Assembly: GCA_024279495.1 (NCBI GenBank)
Contig: JAJRRL010000036.1
Span: 1 to 64,000, forward strand
DNA length: 64,000 bases
DNA from: Gammaproteobacteria bacterium
GTDB lineage: Bacteria > Pseudomonadota > Gammaproteobacteria > JAJRRL01
Reading direction: 5' to 3'
Part shown: positions 1 through 9,010 of the stretch, one piece after another
Position numbering within the stretch: position 1 is the first letter of the stretch
How the letters are laid out: the number at the start of each line of letters is the position of its first letter
The notes under the pieces: generated by a model
Told to the model about the DNA's origin: nothing
The model's database searches: none
The model's input: only the letters and a program-made list of their open reading frames with translations
Translations under genes and position numbers: made by a program

Positions 1-97
1 AGAGACCACAGCGTAGTCAAGCCGTTAGGTTGCGTAGCGTGGGTGACGAGGACGAGTCGCGGCACAGATAACGATCGCCTTCGCGAGTCGATTTGCG

Positions 98-331
98 CTA
101 GGATGGCGTTAATCTATCTCGAGCGGTGCGATACACTTGTGACTCTTTCAAATGCTCTGTTAAAAAATTAGCCCCTTCGACATACAGGACTTCTTTATTG
201 TTCTGTGCTTCTAAAAGTGCTTGAAAATGGCTAGGTTCCGATAACTGTTGCTGCGTGAGGCTTTCAAAAAAAGGCAATAAATTTGGGTAAGCTAATAATT
301 GCGTCCGTTTCCTTTCTTTTTTTTTTGACAT
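98..331 (-). CDS. Small hypothetical protein downstream of truB
   Basis: A 77-residue product with a lysine/arginine-rich start (MSKKKERKR) followed by a mixed helical region; I do not recognise a family. The ATG is preceded by a good ribosome binding site (AAGAGGT, about 4 bases upstream), which argues that it is translated. It lies about 60 bp after truB on the same strand and could be the last gene of that operon. In many gammaproteobacteria rpsO and pnp follow truB; they do not occur here before the window ends. No signal peptide or membrane segment is visible. Confidence 0.5.
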   Translation of the reverse strand: MSKKKERKRTQLLAYPNLLPFFESLTQQQLSEPSHFQALLEAQNNKEVLYVEGANFLTEHLKESQVYRTARDRLTPS

Positions 332-388
332 GCTGACCTCTTCGTCACCTGTTCATATACTTTCATTGTAGCAAGCACCATACTAATT

Positions 389-1291
389 TCAAGTATTGCT
401 CTGCAACATCCGCTTTGCGGCTAACACACCTTCTTCTCGGTATTCTCCAAGGCCTATAAAACCCAACGACTCCGAAAACAAGCGCATCACCTGCCCTACC
501 TCAAATGGTAAATCCAGGACAAAACGTTTTCCTTGCAACAAAGCGATTGCTTGATCTTCAGAAAGAGTATGCATTGGTAAATGCTCGAGTACTTGCTCAC
601 AAGGTATTAATGCCTCTTCAAGTCTGCCCGCTTCTTTCAGCGCTATGCATTCGTCTAGCGTAACCGTTTGATCCAAAGAAAAAGAACCCGCTTGCGTACG
701 ACGCAAAGCACTCATGTACGCACCACACCCTAAAAACTCTCCAAAGTCTTCCATCAGTGTTCGAATGTAAGTCCCTTTCGAACACCTGACATCAAAATTA
801 ACAATCGGTAAGTTAAAAGAAAGTAATTCAAATTGTTTAATCGTTATTGATCTTGCTTCTCGCTCAACGGTGATACCTTGTCTAGCTAAACGATAAAGCA
901 GTTGTCCGTCTTTCTTTAGAGCTGAATACATAGGAGGGATTTGTTTAATATCTCCTGTCAGTGATGCCGCTGCTCGCAGCAAATCACTTTCTTTCAAGTC
1001 AGGCACATCACGGCAATTTGTTACTTCACCTTCACTATCGCCTGTTGTGGTGGTCTCTCCCAACTTTGCTTCTACGCGATACATTTTTTCTGCTGCCAAA
1101 GAATACATGGCAAATTTTGTTGCTTGACCAATATAAAGTGGCAACACACCGGTTGCTAAAGGATCTAAGCAGCCACCATGGCCTGCTTTTTTTACACCAA
1201 ATAAACGTTTTACAGTTTGAAGGGCTCGATTAGAGCTTATCCCTAATGGCTTATCAAGTAAAAGAATACCGAAGAGCTTATCTGAACTCAT
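389..1291 (-). CDS. truB: tRNA pseudouridine(55) synthase TruB
   Basis: Converts uridine 55 in the T loop of tRNAs to pseudouridine. The 300-residue length is normal for the family. The N-terminal motif LLDKPLGISSN (residues 11-21) and the catalytic loop GGCLDPLATGVLP, with nucleophilic Asp43, are both present; the loop usually reads G(T/S)LDP, so the Cys is a small variation. The YRVEAKLGETTTTGD segment is the next conserved motif, and a PUA-like tail follows. It starts 3 bp after rbfA in the rimP-nusA-infB-rbfA-truB order known from E. coli, so it is almost certainly cotranscribed. Confidence 0.97.
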   Translation of the reverse strand: MSSDKLFGILLLDKPLGISSNRALQTVKRLFGVKKAGHGGCLDPLATGVLPLYIGQATKFAMYSLAAEKMYRVEAKLGETTTTGDSEGEVTNCRDVPDLKESDLLRAAASLTGDIKQIPPMYSALKKDGQLLYRLARQGITVEREARSITIKQFELLSFNLPIVNFDVRCSKGTYIRTLMEDFGEFLGCGAYMSALRRTQAGSFSLDQTVTLDECIALKEAGRLEEALIPCEQVLEHLPMHTLSEDQAIALLQGKRFVLDLPFEVGQVMRLFSESLGFIGLGEYREEGVLAAKRMLQSNT

Positions 1292-1294
1292 GGA

Positions 1295-1678
1295 TCAAAC
1301 TTGTGAATCATCGCAGGGAGCTTGAGGCGCATCGACGACAGGAGAAACAGATAACAAACGATCTATATACAGACCATGTTCAATGCTTTGATCGTAATGA
1401 AAATGAAGCTGAGGCACAAAGCGCAAAGCCGTATTTTTAGCCAACACAGTACGAAAATAAGGAGAGGCTTGCTTCAGTGAGATGGTCACCTCTTTTTCGG
1501 AGACGTCTTTATCCCAAAACGTATAATACACTTTCGCATGACGCATATCAGGGCTAACAATCACCTCAGAAATCATGAGTGTTAAAAGCCTTGGATCAGC
1601 AACAGAGCGACGAATCGCTTGAACCAGCTCTCGCTGCAAAATCGAAGACACCTGATTAACTCGTTTTCGTGCAACCAT
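1295..1678 (-). CDS. rbfA: 30S ribosome-binding factor RbfA
   Basis: A late 30S subunit maturation factor that binds near the 5' helix of 16S rRNA and acts in cold adaptation. The 127-residue protein shows the family pattern: a basic start (RKRVNQVSSILQRELVQAI), the DPRL segment, then the VSPDMRHAKVYYTFW strand characteristic of the KH-like fold. It sits between infB (9 bp upstream) and truB (3 bp downstream) in a tight operon. Nothing unusual is seen apart from a slightly extended, weakly conserved C-terminus rich in Pro, Asp and Ser. Confidence 0.95.
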   Translation of the reverse strand: MVARKRVNQVSSILQRELVQAIRRSVADPRLLTLMISEVIVSPDMRHAKVYYTFWDKDVSEKEVTISLKQASPYFRTVLAKNTALRFVPQLHFHYDQSIEHGLYIDRLLSVSPVVDAPQAPCDDSQV

Positions 1679-1687
1679 ATAAAACCC

Positions 1688-4093
1688 CTACTGCATTTTT
1701 CTCTCTACTTGAACAGACTCGTATACTTCAATCTGATCACCTGGCTTAATGTCGTTGTAATGCTTCACACCAATACCACATTCCGAACCATGCTTCACTT
1801 CTGACACATCGTCTTTGAAGCGTCGCAATGATTCTAACTCGCCTTCGAAAATCACGGTATGATCACGAAGAACACGAATACGTTTGTCACGCTTCATGAT
1901 TCCTTCAGTCACAAAACAACCCGCAATAGCACCGAGTTTCGATGAACGGAACACGTCGCGCACTTGAGCCAAGCCAACAATTTTATCTTCGAAGCGAGGC
2001 GCCAACAAACCACCCATGGATTCTTTAATAGCATCAAGAAGGTCATAAATAACGCTGTAATAGCGAAGTTCTAAACTTTCTCGTGTTGCTATTTGCCGAG
2101 CCGAATTATCTGCCCTTACATTGAAACCAATCATCATGGCGTTAGAAGCCAAAGCCAAGTTAGCATCTGACTCTGTCAGACCACCAACAGAACTGGAGAC
2201 AATAGTAACTCTCACGTCTTCGGTTGACAGTTTTTGCAAAGCAGCAACAATGGCCTCTAGAGAACCTTGAACATCGGCTTTAAGCACAATATTAAGTTCT
2301 TCTTGTTTTTCAGAAGAATCCGAGCCGAACTGACCCATCACACGATCCATCTGCAAAGCGCGCTGCTTAGCCAAACGATCTTCACGGCGTTTTGTTTGAC
2401 GGAACTGAGACATCTCACGTGCCTTACGTTCATCTTTAACAGAAAAGACTTCGTCACCCGCTGCAGGAACACCTGACAAACCTAAAATTTCAACCGGCAT
2501 AGATGGGCTAGCCAATTCTCGCTGAGATCCATCATCACCTAACATGGCTCTCACTCGACCAAATTGAGTACCTGCCAATAACATATCGCCACGTTTTAGT
2601 TGACCTTGTGTGATTAACACGGTGGCTATTGGACCGCGACCTTTATCTAAACGAGATTCAATAATCAAGCCTCGAGCAGGGCCTGTTGCAATGGCTTTCA
2701 ATTCCAAAACCTCTGATTGCAAGACAATACTTTCTAATAATTGATCAATGCCCTGACCTGTTTTAGCTGATATTTTTTGAAAAATGGTCTCTCCGCCCCA
2801 TTCCTCTGAAATCACTTCCTGCTGCGATAACTCAGTCATCACACGATCCACATCAACTGTGTCTTTATCCATTTTATTGATAGCTACAATAAGAGGGACC
2901 CCTGCAGCTTTCGCGTGTTGAATCGCCTCCACTGTTTGAGGTTTCACACCATCATCTGCAGCAACCACCAAAACCACAATATCAGTTGCTTTTGCGCCAC
3001 GAGCACGCATAGCTGTAAACGCTTCATGCCCAGGTGTGTCTAGGAAGGTAATCTGACCCCGTGGAGTCTCTACCTGGTAAGCACCAATGTGTTGGGTAAT
3101 GCCACCAGCTTCTGTACTGGTGACTTTTGTGCTTCGAATGAAATCAAGCAAAGAGGTTTTACCATGATCTACGTGCCCCATGATGGTAACCACAGGAGCT
3201 CGAGACCCCTGCTCACCTGAGTGCAGTGCAAAATCCTCTAAAAACTCAGACTCACGAGCGTTTTCTTTAAGAAGCAATGACTGATGGCCCATTTCGTCGA
3301 CCACAATCGCAGCTGTTTCTTGGTCGATGGACTGGTTGATTGTCGTCATCATTCCCATCTGCATCATTTGTTTGATGACCTCAACACCTTTAACGGACAT
3401 CTTCTGAGCAAGCTCACTGATAGCAATAGAACCGGGTGGTAACTCAACCACTTTTATTGTTTTCTTGGTTGGCAACTCGAACTCTTGTTCCAATGCACTG
3501 CTTTGAGCTGGTTTTGCATACCGGGAAGATCTACCTCGATTACCACCTTTTCCTCGAGAAAATATCATCGCTTCGCGTTTAGCTGATTCCGTACTCTTCT
3601 TATCTTTTGTATTGGTAGATTTCTTTGGTTTACCATGCTGCTTTTCTTTTGGCTTTTCTGCTGGTGCAGCAGCGGGTTTAGAAGAAGCTGGAGCAGCGGG
3701 TTTAGGGGAAGCTGGAGCAGCGGGTTCTGGCTTTTTAATTTCTGCCTTTGGTCGCGTATCAACTACTCGACCAACTCGCGATGATCCATAACTGCCTGCT
3801 GTACTCACTTTACTTGGAGACACTTTCTGGGGAGCAGCATCTACCATATCAGCCGCAACTCGCGTTCTAATTTTAACGCCACCTTCTTCTTTAACGATGG
3901 TTCGCGTCGCGCCTTCTGACTTACCTGACAGGCTACGCATGTGATCACGCAATTTCAAACGGTCTTTTACAGAAATATCGTCGTCAGGACTAGCTTTTTC
4001 AACACCAGCTTCCCGCAACTTCTCCAACAGATCAAGAGGATCCATTTTCAATACTTTCTCGGCATATTGCCTAATACTCATTCCTGATGCCAT
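1688..4093 (-). CDS. infB: Translation initiation factor IF-2
   Basis: GTPase that places initiator fMet-tRNA on the 30S subunit and promotes subunit joining. The 801-residue protein has an N-terminal IF2_N module (about residues 5-50), a low-complexity Pro/Ala/Lys linker with imperfect PAAPAS-type repeats (about 115-190), a second IF2_N-like segment (about 210-260), then the G domain. The G domain shows GHVDHGKTS (about 303), DTPGHEAF (about 351) and NKMD (about 404). Beta-barrel domains and the C-terminal fMet-tRNA-binding domain (ending [17 protein letters not shown]) complete it. Linker length varies between species; the rest is standard. It follows nusA by 25 bp. Confidence 0.98.
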   Translation of the reverse strand: MASGMSIRQYAEKVLKMDPLDLLEKLREAGVEKASPDDDISVKDRLKLRDHMRSLSGKSEGATRTIVKEEGGVKIRTRVAADMVDAAPQKVSPSKVSTAGSYGSSRVGRVVDTRPKAEIKKPEPAAPASPKPAAPASSKPAAAPAEKPKEKQHGKPKKSTNTKDKKSTESAKREAMIFSRGKGGNRGRSSRYAKPAQSSALEQEFELPTKKTIKVVELPPGSIAISELAQKMSVKGVEVIKQMMQMGMMTTINQSIDQETAAIVVDEMGHQSLLLKENARESEFLEDFALHSGEQGSRAPVVTIMGHVDHGKTSLLDFIRSTKVTSTEAGGITQHIGAYQVETPRGQITFLDTPGHEAFTAMRARGAKATDIVVLVVAADDGVKPQTVEAIQHAKAAGVPLIVAINKMDKDTVDVDRVMTELSQQEVISEEWGGETIFQKISAKTGQGIDQLLESIVLQSEVLELKAIATGPARGLIIESRLDKGRGPIATVLITQGQLKRGDMLLAGTQFGRVRAMLGDDGSQRELASPSMPVEILGLSGVPAAGDEVFSVKDERKAREMSQFRQTKRREDRLAKQRALQMDRVMGQFGSDSSEKQEELNIVLKADVQGSLEAIVAALQKLSTEDVRVTIVSSSVGGLTESDANLALASNAMMIGFNVRADNSARQIATRESLELRYYSVIYDLLDAIKESMGGLLAPRFEDKIVGLAQVRDVFRSSKLGAIAGCFVTEGIMKRDKRIRVLRDHTVIFEGELESLRRFKDDVSEVKHGSECGIGVKHYNDIKPGDQIEVYESVQVERKMQ

Positions 4094-4118
4094 GCCTTTA
4101 TCCTCTTGTTATATCGAA

Positions 4119-5639
4119 TTAGTCCTCTGATTCTTCGAACCAGTGCGCACGTGCATTCATAATCAATGCCGCGGCTTTTTTATCGGAGATGGTAATCTTT
4201 TCCTGCAATTCATCAACAGCGCATTCTGCCAAATCCTCTCGGTTTTTTACTCCTGCTTCAAACAACTGACTAGCATATTCAGGAGTCATACCATCTAAGG
4301 TTAATAATGCTTCATCCATATCATCGCGTAACAACACAGCTTCTTCCGCTATTTCACGTGACAACAGATAATCACTAGCTAGCATCTGAATTTCTTCAGC
4401 CTGAGCTTCAGCTTCATCACCGCCCACTAATGCCACAAGCTCATCGAGAGATGCGTAAGCAAGCTCTTCCACTGTTTTAAAGCCAGCTTCTGCAATTTTC
4501 TGAGCTAATTCCGAATCCAGCTCCAAGGCTTCTTGAAGCACAGAACTAGCTTTAACCGCATCACCTTGATTTTTAGAAGCGAGCTCTTCTTCACTCATTA
4601 CATTCAATGTCCAACCTGACAATTGGCTAGCCAAACGAACGTTCTGACCACTACGCCCAATAGCCTGTGCTAGCTGCGATGTTTCAACAGCAACATCCAT
4701 CGCGTGATTGTCTTCATCAACCACAATGGAAGCAACTTCTGCAGGCGCCATTGCATTAATAACTAACTTTGCTGGATTCTCATCCCATAAGATAATATCG
4801 ATTCGCTCGCCACCAAGTTCATTAGATACAGCTTGAACACGTGAACCGCGCATACCAACACAAGCACCAATTGGATCAATACGACCATCGTTGGTCGTCA
4901 CTGCAATTTTTGCTCGAGAACCTGGATCACGAGCTGCCGCTCTGATATCAATTAGCTCTTCTCCGACTTCAGGAACTTCTAATTTAAACAAAGCGCAAAT
5001 GAAATCTGAATGTGTTCTGCTAAGCAACAACTGAGGACCGCGCGTTTGCTCGGAAATGCCGTGCAACACAGCTCGAACACGATCGTTTGGCCGGAAAGAA
5101 TCTCGTGGTAAGCATTCTTCTTTAGCCAAGAAAGCTTCTGCTCTATCGGGAGTTGTCATTTCTAAAATATAACCACCTTGCAGACGTCTTTTAACAACAG
5201 CCGTTACCATGGTCATGAGTTTATCTTGGTATTCTCGAGAAATTTTATCGCGCTCTGCTTTTCTTACTTCAAACAAAATGCGTTGCTTTGCTTGCTGGGC
5301 TTCGATACGTCCTAGTGTTGGAAGCTCAAGCGCTTCACGAACAGTACTACCCACTTCAAGCTCATCACTGACTTCAAGAGCTTCTTTTAAAGTAATTTCA
5401 CGAAGAGGATCTTCTAAGGCATCATCTGCAACAACCATCCAAGAGCGATACGCATCGCAATGACCATCTTGCCGATCAATCACTGCCTCTGTCCATATGA
5501 GCTCGGCTTCTTCGCCAAACTGCTTAGAAGCTTGTGCAGCCATTGCTGCTTCAATAGCAGCATAAACAACTTCCTCAGATAAGCCTCGCTCATTGCTCAG
5601 CGATCTGACAAACATGTTTAGGTCTTCACTCGTCATCAT
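4119..5639 (-). CDS. nusA: Transcription termination/antitermination factor NusA
   Basis: RNA polymerase-associated factor that modulates pausing, termination and antitermination. The 506-residue protein carries the N-terminal polymerase-binding domain (about 1-125), an S1 RNA-binding domain (about 135-200), two KH domains (the second containing IGRSGQNVRLASQLSGW), and two acidic helix-hairpin-helix repeats at the C-terminus. The C-terminal repeats are typical of gamma- and betaproteobacterial NusA and bind the alpha subunit or phage N. An AGAGGG ribosome binding site precedes the first of two adjacent ATG codons. It lies between rimP (14 bp upstream) and infB. Confidence 0.98.
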   Translation of the reverse strand: MMTSEDLNMFVRSLSNERGLSEEVVYAAIEAAMAAQASKQFGEEAELIWTEAVIDRQDGHCDAYRSWMVVADDALEDPLREITLKEALEVSDELEVGSTVREALELPTLGRIEAQQAKQRILFEVRKAERDKISREYQDKLMTMVTAVVKRRLQGGYILEMTTPDRAEAFLAKEECLPRDSFRPNDRVRAVLHGISEQTRGPQLLLSRTHSDFICALFKLEVPEVGEELIDIRAAARDPGSRAKIAVTTNDGRIDPIGACVGMRGSRVQAVSNELGGERIDIILWDENPAKLVINAMAPAEVASIVVDEDNHAMDVAVETSQLAQAIGRSGQNVRLASQLSGWTLNVMSEEELASKNQGDAVKASSVLQEALELDSELAQKIAEAGFKTVEELAYASLDELVALVGGDEAEAQAEEIQMLASDYLLSREIAEEAVLLRDDMDEALLTLDGMTPEYASQLFEAGVKNREDLAECAVDELQEKITISDKKAAALIMNARAHWFEESED

Positions 5640-5653
5640 GGTTTTGCCCTCTT

Positions 5654-6121
5654 TTACCGTGTTACATCAACTGCTAATACCGCTTTAGCAATATCAGCAT
5701 GTTCGATGATGATTGATTCACCGTCTATTGACGTTAGAGAAATAACGCCCTCATCAACTGAGTCAATCTGCCCTTGAAACTGTCGACGACCTAAGTCGTC
5801 AGCATTCACTAATTTTATCTTCACCTGTTTACCTAATTGCTCAGAAAAATGCTCTGCTGTAAACAAAGGCCTTTGCACCCCTGGTGACGATACCTGTAGT
5901 ACATAGCGATAAGGGATGGCATCAAGCACATCGAGTAATGTGGATAACTCCCGACTAACACTTGCGCACTGATCGATGTTAACTCCATCGACATGATCGA
6001 TATAAATCCTGAGCGTGACATTAGTCTGAGCTCCAGACCAGTCACAACCGACCCATTGATAGCCTAGGCTATCAGCCTTCTTAGCTAGTTGATCCATGAT
6101 GTCTATTCGACTCATTGCCAT
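5654..6121 (-). CDS. rimP: Ribosome maturation factor RimP
   Basis: Assists assembly of the 30S subunit. The 155-residue product has the two-domain RimP layout: an N-terminal alpha/beta domain with LRIYIDHVDGVNIDQCASVSRELS, and a C-terminal SH3-like domain (KQVKIKLVNADDLGRRQFQGQI). The PGVQRPLF motif is a family signature. It is the first protein gene of the operon, only 23 bp below the terminator that follows the initiator tRNA. Translation could start at Met1 or Met3; neither has a strong ribosome binding site, so Met1 is kept. Confidence 0.96.
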   Translation of the reverse strand: MAMSRIDIMDQLAKKADSLGYQWVGCDWSGAQTNVTLRIYIDHVDGVNIDQCASVSRELSTLLDVLDAIPYRYVLQVSSPGVQRPLFTAEHFSEQLGKQVKIKLVNADDLGRRQFQGQIDSVDEGVISLTSIDGESIIIEHADIAKAVLAVDVTR

Positions 6122-6143
6122 ATAGGGCTACCTCACACGCAAC

Positions 6144-6165
6144 AAAAAAGGGCTCTATGGCCCTT
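6144..6165 (-). terminator. Rho-independent terminator/attenuator between tRNA-fMet and rimP
   Basis: On the minus strand a 6-bp stem (AAGGGC / GCCCTT) with a 6-base loop is followed by TTTTTT. It ends the initiator tRNA transcript. Because rimP begins only 23 bp further on and no separate promoter fits in that space, partial readthrough probably feeds the rimP-nusA-infB operon, as at the E. coli metY-rimP locus. Confidence 0.75.
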
Positions 6166-6204
6166 CTCAACTGAAACTATTTACCGTCCTTCCCAACAAG
6201 GTGT

Positions 6205-6281
<77 letters not shown>

Positions 6282-6400
6282 TCGCACAGACGGTATAATA
6301 TCCATAAAGCGTACAAAACACAAGCTATGGGAGTATCTTTATTTCTAATCGCTTATGTTTTTATAAAATCCTTATTTTTCAAAGAGATACGATCAATCAA

Positions 6401-7537
6401 TCAACCGATTTCATAAGCCTCATTAGCTAAAGCATTGAAATACTCGTAACCTATATAATAATTACCCCGGTTTCCTGCAATAGACCCCCAAGAATTACGA
6501 GCAGTCAGATAACCACACAGCTCTTGCGCTTTCCCGCTAACCGTTGGCTTAATACAACCATCATTAAAGCCTGTGATCAGCACTTCATGCGCTCCCAGCA
6601 GGTAGTCACTATCAATAGCGCTTGATACTGCATCGGTAAGCATCCACACATCCTTATAGCCGTGATAAGAACCAACAGCGCCCACATCACCAACATCTGA
6701 ATCCAACACAATACCGATAGACACTCGATGCCCCCTTCTTAGAGAAGCCTTCAACTGCTCTAAGCCTCGTTCTGGATGAGCAATTCGTTCATGCAACTCT
6801 CGATCCGTTCTAACAAGAACACCTAACTCTCGCCACAAGCTATCCGTAAAACGCCTATCCGACGGCGCTGACAAGAAATGACTCCTGTTCATTGCGCTTC
6901 CATGCCTGTCATCATATAGAGGATAGCTGCTTAAGCCACCGCAACCATGGGATGCCTGGTAAGACATGGTTAAAAAGCCATATTGCGCAATCTGGCTCAA
7001 TATATCTTCTGCAGAAGCACCATCCCAACCACCTTCTGATCCTGAGGTCTTCAACGAAACCCCTAAAGCCAAATCACACAACTGACTAATTTGATTGGAA
7101 CCATTCAGAGCATAATAAGCATCCAAACCCGCGGTAACAGCAAAAGTCACACAACTACCCCAGCCGCCTTGATTCAATACTGGAACACCACCCATACCTA
7201 ACGATAATTGCTCAGAAGAACCCACAGTGGATGAACTCTCCTTTGATGATTCATCCAACGTTTTTTTTATGTAGTCGGTGATATCTCTACGAGCTGATTG
7301 CGACAACTCTATTTGCTGCAAGCTAACAAAAGTGTTAGGAGCAGATGTCGCCTGAATATTATGTGATAAGCCCGATGCCATTGCAGAGCTGGCAGACGTG
7401 CGTTGTAACACAGCTTGATGACGATGAGCCAAATAGAATCCTTTTTTAATGAAAGGTGACGAAGCCTCTGAGCCCAAGGGGCAAAACAAAAGAAGCGATA
7501 TTAGAATCACAAAAAAACGATTGAAAAAACGGGCCAT
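6401..7537 (-). CDS. Secreted papain-like (C1A) cysteine peptidase
   Basis: A 378-residue protein with an N-terminal hydrophobic signal segment (about residues 6-22), then a pro-like Ser-rich region, then a papain-fold core. The catalytic set is visible: oxyanion Gln123 and nucleophile Cys129 in VLNQGGWGSCVTFA, His317 in GAHEVLITGF, and Asn348 in RNSWG followed by GNYYIGYEYF. The fold is therefore intact and probably active outside the cytoplasm. Legionella and relatives encode comparable secreted C1A enzymes; substrate is unknown. A GGAGGG ribosome binding site precedes the ATG. It stands alone between the tRNA and unknown genes and is part of the accessory insert between nuoN and the initiator tRNA. 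Confidence 0.85.
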   Translation of the reverse strand: MARFFNRFFVILISLLLFCPLGSEASSPFIKKGFYLAHRHQAVLQRTSASSAMASGLSHNIQATSAPNTFVSLQQIELSQSARRDITDYIKKTLDESSKESSSTVGSSEQLSLGMGGVPVLNQGGWGSCVTFAVTAGLDAYYALNGSNQISQLCDLALGVSLKTSGSEGGWDGASAEDILSQIAQYGFLTMSYQASHGCGGLSSYPLYDDRHGSAMNRSHFLSAPSDRRFTDSLWRELGVLVRTDRELHERIAHPERGLEQLKASLRRGHRVSIGIVLDSDVGDVGAVGSYHGYKDVWMLTDAVSSAIDSDYLLGAHEVLITGFNDGCIKPTVSGKAQELCGYLTARNSWGSIAGNRGNYYIGYEYFNALANEAYEIG

Positions 7538-7734
7538 GAGTCTCGCCCTCCGAGGATAAGAATTAACAGAAAGCCATTACCTTAACGATGAAAAACAAAA
7601 AAATAACCTCGTAGTGACTAAGGGTAGGTCCCTTAAGGCGTCAAAAGCCCTTAATTTGGAGGGTCTCTAGATGTATTCTTGAAATACATGGATCTATTGA
7701 AAAAAAACTTCATTAATGCTTCGGGGGAGACGTT

Positions 7735-8283
7735 ATGCAATCTTTATTTAACTGCTTTTATTCTTTTTTTGACTGCAAGTACAATAGGCGGCTAGCTGCT
7801 TGGGAAGAAGTGTCGAATGACAACAGGGCATGTAAGATTTTAAGTCGAGCGGAGTATTCTGATTTTATTCCAGGAAATCCTGGCAGCCTTAATTTAAGAA
7901 CTCGCCCTACCTCTGATGCAGAGCTGGTTCTTTTAAGCGAAAAAGAAATTCATACACTTTTAATGGAAACTAGAAGGAGAGCCAAAAGCAAATCTCGCTG
8001 CTCTCAGCAAAAAATTTCTCTCCATATTTTCCAACCCGGCTTGCCGCCAATACCCGGGTACGATTATGCATATGTCATCGACTACGAAATCGGCACGCAG
8101 CGGAGTGACTTTATTATTTGTCTGAAAGCCGATGGTACAATCCAATATTTAGAAACCTCTGAGTATGAGGACATCCTATTTCCCTCTGCTGCAAGCTCTA
8201 GAGAAGGCTCTTTGCAAGATGCCTTAGCAAACACAGAAGTTGATCCCAACTTGAGAAACCGAAGCTCTAGTCTTGGTGATTAA
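7735..8283 (+). CDS. Hypothetical protein, 182 residues
   Basis: I do not recognise a family. The ATG has a strong ribosome binding site (GGGGGAGA, 5 bases upstream). The N-terminus is aromatic and cysteine-rich (LFNCFYSFFDCKY). A central segment rich in Lys/Arg is followed by predicted strands (YAYVIDYEIGTQRSDFIICL), and the tail is Ser- and Asp-rich. No signal peptide is evident. It is the only plus-strand gene between the tRNA and secG, and it ends 26 bp before the nuoN remnant. Such short orphan proteins in accessory blocks of Legionellales are often secreted effectors, but nothing here proves that. Confidence 0.6.
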   Translation: MQSLFNCFYSFFDCKYNRRLAAWEEVSNDNRACKILSRAEYSDFIPGNPGSLNLRTRPTSDAELVLLSEKEIHTLLMETRRRAKSKSRCSQQKISLHIFQPGLPPIPGYDYAYVIDYEIGTQRSDFIICLKADGTIQYLETSEYEDILFPSAASSREGSLQDALANTEVDPNLRNRSSSLGD

Positions 8284-8309
8284 GGAACATCAAAGCGAAA
8301 CAACTTTTT

Positions 8310-8373
8310 GCTTCTAGCCACTAATCGCATGAGTGGCTAAGACATACAGCGCATCAGGGAAAATACCTAAGAA
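8310..8373 (-). pseudogene. Remnant: duplicate of the nuoN 3' end
   Basis: This 64-bp stretch matches the end of nuoN (10960-11023) at 63 of 64 positions, in the same orientation. It corresponds to the last ~20 codons of nuoN (ending in codons for ATHAISG and the stop). There is no reading frame around it, so it is a remnant. Just beyond it a further 7 bases (AAACAAC) match once a 5-T insertion is allowed. The distance between the two copies is 2650 bp and the genes at 8423 and 9011 lie between them, so the pair brackets a cassette. Confidence 0.85.
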
Positions 8374-8422
8374 AAATTCTTCGGATCTATAGTGGAGTGA
8401 GAAGCAAGCCCCTCCATGCTTA

Positions 8423-8935
8423 CTAAGAAGGGCGGAGGGTACTGTCTCCATCTTCTCGGTGCTTCTTTTTTCTTTGAATCCATGTCCAGCGCTGATTTAA
8501 AACAGCACCCTGCCTCTCAAAAGCTCCTGCGACTTTATTTTTTTCGTCGTCATTCAAACACTTCCAATACGCATTACTTGGCGTAATACCTTCATGGAGC
8601 TCTACCTCTAACTCATCTTCTGTCATTTTACTAGGCCAATGAGACACGCCGGCTGCAAACTCACTCAAACCTTGTTCTGAAAAGCGAAACTGCATTAACC
8701 GATCAACCAGCGCAGTGGCTACGATGTCATGATTACATCGACTCCTAAAAGCTAAATAGATCCCTTTAAAAAATATTTCTTCTTGCTGAACACGAGTGAG
8801 TGCTTTCTGATAACATTTAATTTCAATAACTTGCCGCCCTTCTTCAGACACCACAGAGGGCATCTTACTTCTCTTCAGCCTTCTGGCATACTTATGAATA
8901 CGACTATCTCTATCTGGAATCGAGGGGACAGGCAT
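8423..8935 (-). CDS. Hypothetical protein, 170 residues, within nuoN-repeat cassette
   Basis: No family recognised. The start is placed at ATG 8935 because AGGTGG lies 5 bases upstream; an in-frame GTG exists at 8944. The protein is basic at the N-terminus (RIHKYARRLKRSK), then mixed helical, with an acidic patch (MTEDELEVELHEG) and a basic end (RWTWIQRKKKHRED). No membrane segments or signal peptide are visible. It lies about 75 bp below the 555-residue gene on the same strand and both are enclosed by the nuoN-end direct repeats, so the two may have arrived together. Confidence 0.55.
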   Translation of the reverse strand: MPVPSIPDRDSRIHKYARRLKRSKMPSVVSEEGRQVIEIKCYQKALTRVQQEEIFFKGIYLAFRSRCNHDIVATALVDRLMQFRFSEQGLSEFAAGVSHWPSKMTEDELEVELHEGITPSNAYWKCLNDDEKNKVAGAFERQGAVLNQRWTWIQRKKKHREDGDSTLRPS

Positions 8936-9010
8936 AAAAACCACCTAAAAAATTAAAATTACAGGTTAATATCCTACAAGAGAAGTGATCAAAATGCAAC
9001 CACCGTTAGT

